A stretch of 6,042 nucleotides of DNA, taken from the NCBI GenBank assembly GCA_023457495.1, contig JAEWLQ010000005.1:1-6042 (forward strand), read 5' to 3'. Positions 5,845-6,042 of the stretch are shown piece after piece. This DNA is from Pseudomonadota bacterium. GTDB taxonomy: Bacteria; Pseudomonadota; Gammaproteobacteria; Steroidobacterales; Steroidobacteraceae. Below the pieces are notes generated by a model. The model was not told the DNA's origin. It did no database searches and worked only from the letters and a program-made list of their open reading frames with translations. The first letter of the stretch is position 1, and each line of letters opens with the position of its first letter. The position numbers and the translations under genes are program-made.

Positions 5845-5875
5845 GAGACGAACGGGCCTGTTAGCCCGCCGTCTC
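5845..5875 (-). promoter_or_regulatory. Hairpin in the kinase leader
   Basis: GAGACG (5845-5850) pairs with CGTCTC (5870-5875), and CGGGC (5853-5857) pairs with GCCCG (5864-5868) around a six-base loop, with a small internal bulge (AA opposite C). It lies about 18 bases upstream of the kinase Shine-Dalgarno. There is no T-run after it on either strand, so it is not an ordinary intrinsic terminator. It may stabilise the messenger or affect translation; no known RNA family is recognised. Confidence 0.45.
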
Positions 5876-5882
5876 TCAAGGG

Positions 5883-5912
5883 TTTATCGGAAGGAAAGCG
5901 TCATCCCTTGAA
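5883..5912 (-). promoter_or_regulatory. Possible sigma-70 promoter of the kinase operon
   Basis: On the minus strand TTCAAG (5912-5907) and GATAAA (5888-5883) are separated by 18 bases, a weak but plausible -35/-10 pair. It would start transcription near 5877 and give a leader of about 60 bases. The seven-base inverted repeat TCAAGGG (5876-5882) and CCCTTGA (5905-5911) brackets the -10 element and overlaps the -35, as a repressor operator would. Match quality is modest (3/6 and 4/6), so this is a candidate only. Confidence 0.3.
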
Positions 5913-5951
5913 TGCCGGCTACGGGACAGAGCCCCTGGCGCGGCCCCGCTG

Positions 5952-5971
5952 AGCGGCAATTTCTTGCCACT
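5952..5971 (-). other. Hairpin with GAAA tetraloop, possible structured RNA
   Basis: Read on the minus strand, AGTGGCAA and TTGCCGCT form an eight-pair stem (one G-U) closed by GAAA, a stable GNRA-type loop. On the plus strand the same stem has a C-A mismatch and a TTTC loop, so the minus-strand RNA is the better folder. Just downstream on the same strand GGGGC-TCT-GTCCC can form another stem. The cluster is 140 to 155 bases before the kinase start. It could be an upstream leader RNA or part of an unrelated transcript. I cannot assign it to a riboswitch family. Confidence 0.3.
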
Positions 5972-6042
5972 GGCTACCCTTGTGACACGGGTCTCACGCA
6001 GGAAGCGGGCGAGGCGCGGGCCGATCAACCTCGACTGCGAGG

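Noticed and set aside
5921..6000. Cyclic-di-GMP-I or cobalamin riboswitch
   Set aside because: Short resemblances (a GAAA-capped stem, GCCACTG) exist, but the conserved core elements of both classes are absent or in the wrong order.
1..6042. CRISPR array, tRNA, rRNA or insertion-sequence transposase
   Set aside because: No regularly spaced direct repeats, cloverleaf, conserved rRNA segment or transposase frame was seen. The only mobile-type sequence is the REPIN-like repeat.

Overview
The window is GC-rich DNA from a Gram-negative bacterium. Two predicted lipoproteins, an OmpA-type peptidoglycan-binding domain, a near-consensus sigma-54 promoter and a REP-type repeat pair point to a proteobacterium. 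A gammaproteobacterium of the Xanthomonadales/Nevskiales/Steroidobacteraceae kind is my best guess, but that placement is inference. Coding density is high, and almost every gene can be assigned to a family.

Layout. (1) Positions 1-1586, minus strand: a tight operon read right to left. It runs CsbD/YjbJ-family protein, small DUF4398-type lipoprotein, larger lipoprotein with a DUF4398-like region and a C-terminal OmpA domain, then the first 24 codons of a fourth gene cut by the window edge. All three junctions overlap (TGATG, ATGA, ATGA), so translational coupling is likely. (2) Positions 1587-2028: a 442-base divergent intergenic region with two inverted repeats and a sigma-54 (-24/-12) promoter facing right. 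(3) Positions 2029-2298, plus strand: a small secreted protein with two canonical EF-hands, followed by a strong intrinsic terminator. (4) Positions 2369-2467: two 35-base arms in perfect inverted orientation, a REPIN-like element. It lies between convergent genes and supplies the last codons and stop of the gene on its right. (5) Positions 2442-5814, minus strand: a two-gene operon of a membrane-bound PAS sensor histidine kinase and, 10 bases downstream, an MFS sugar porter closely resembling XylE. (6) Positions 5815-6042: the kinase leader/promoter region, with several hairpins and inverted repeats but no gene that I can see.

How it may work. The left operon and the EF-hand gene look like an envelope or stress module: a soluble stress protein, two lipoproteins (one likely tethering the outer membrane to peptidoglycan), and a periplasmic calcium-binding protein controlled by an activator-dependent promoter. 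The kinase-transporter pair looks like sensing coupled to sugar uptake. No response regulator is present, so its output is unknown. The porter has Cys where XylE has its proton-coupling Asp27, which makes the transport mechanism worth checking. I did not find a wholly new multi-gene system. The most notable signals are the sigma-54 control of the EF-hand gene, the repeat that has become coding sequence, and the substituted coupling residue.
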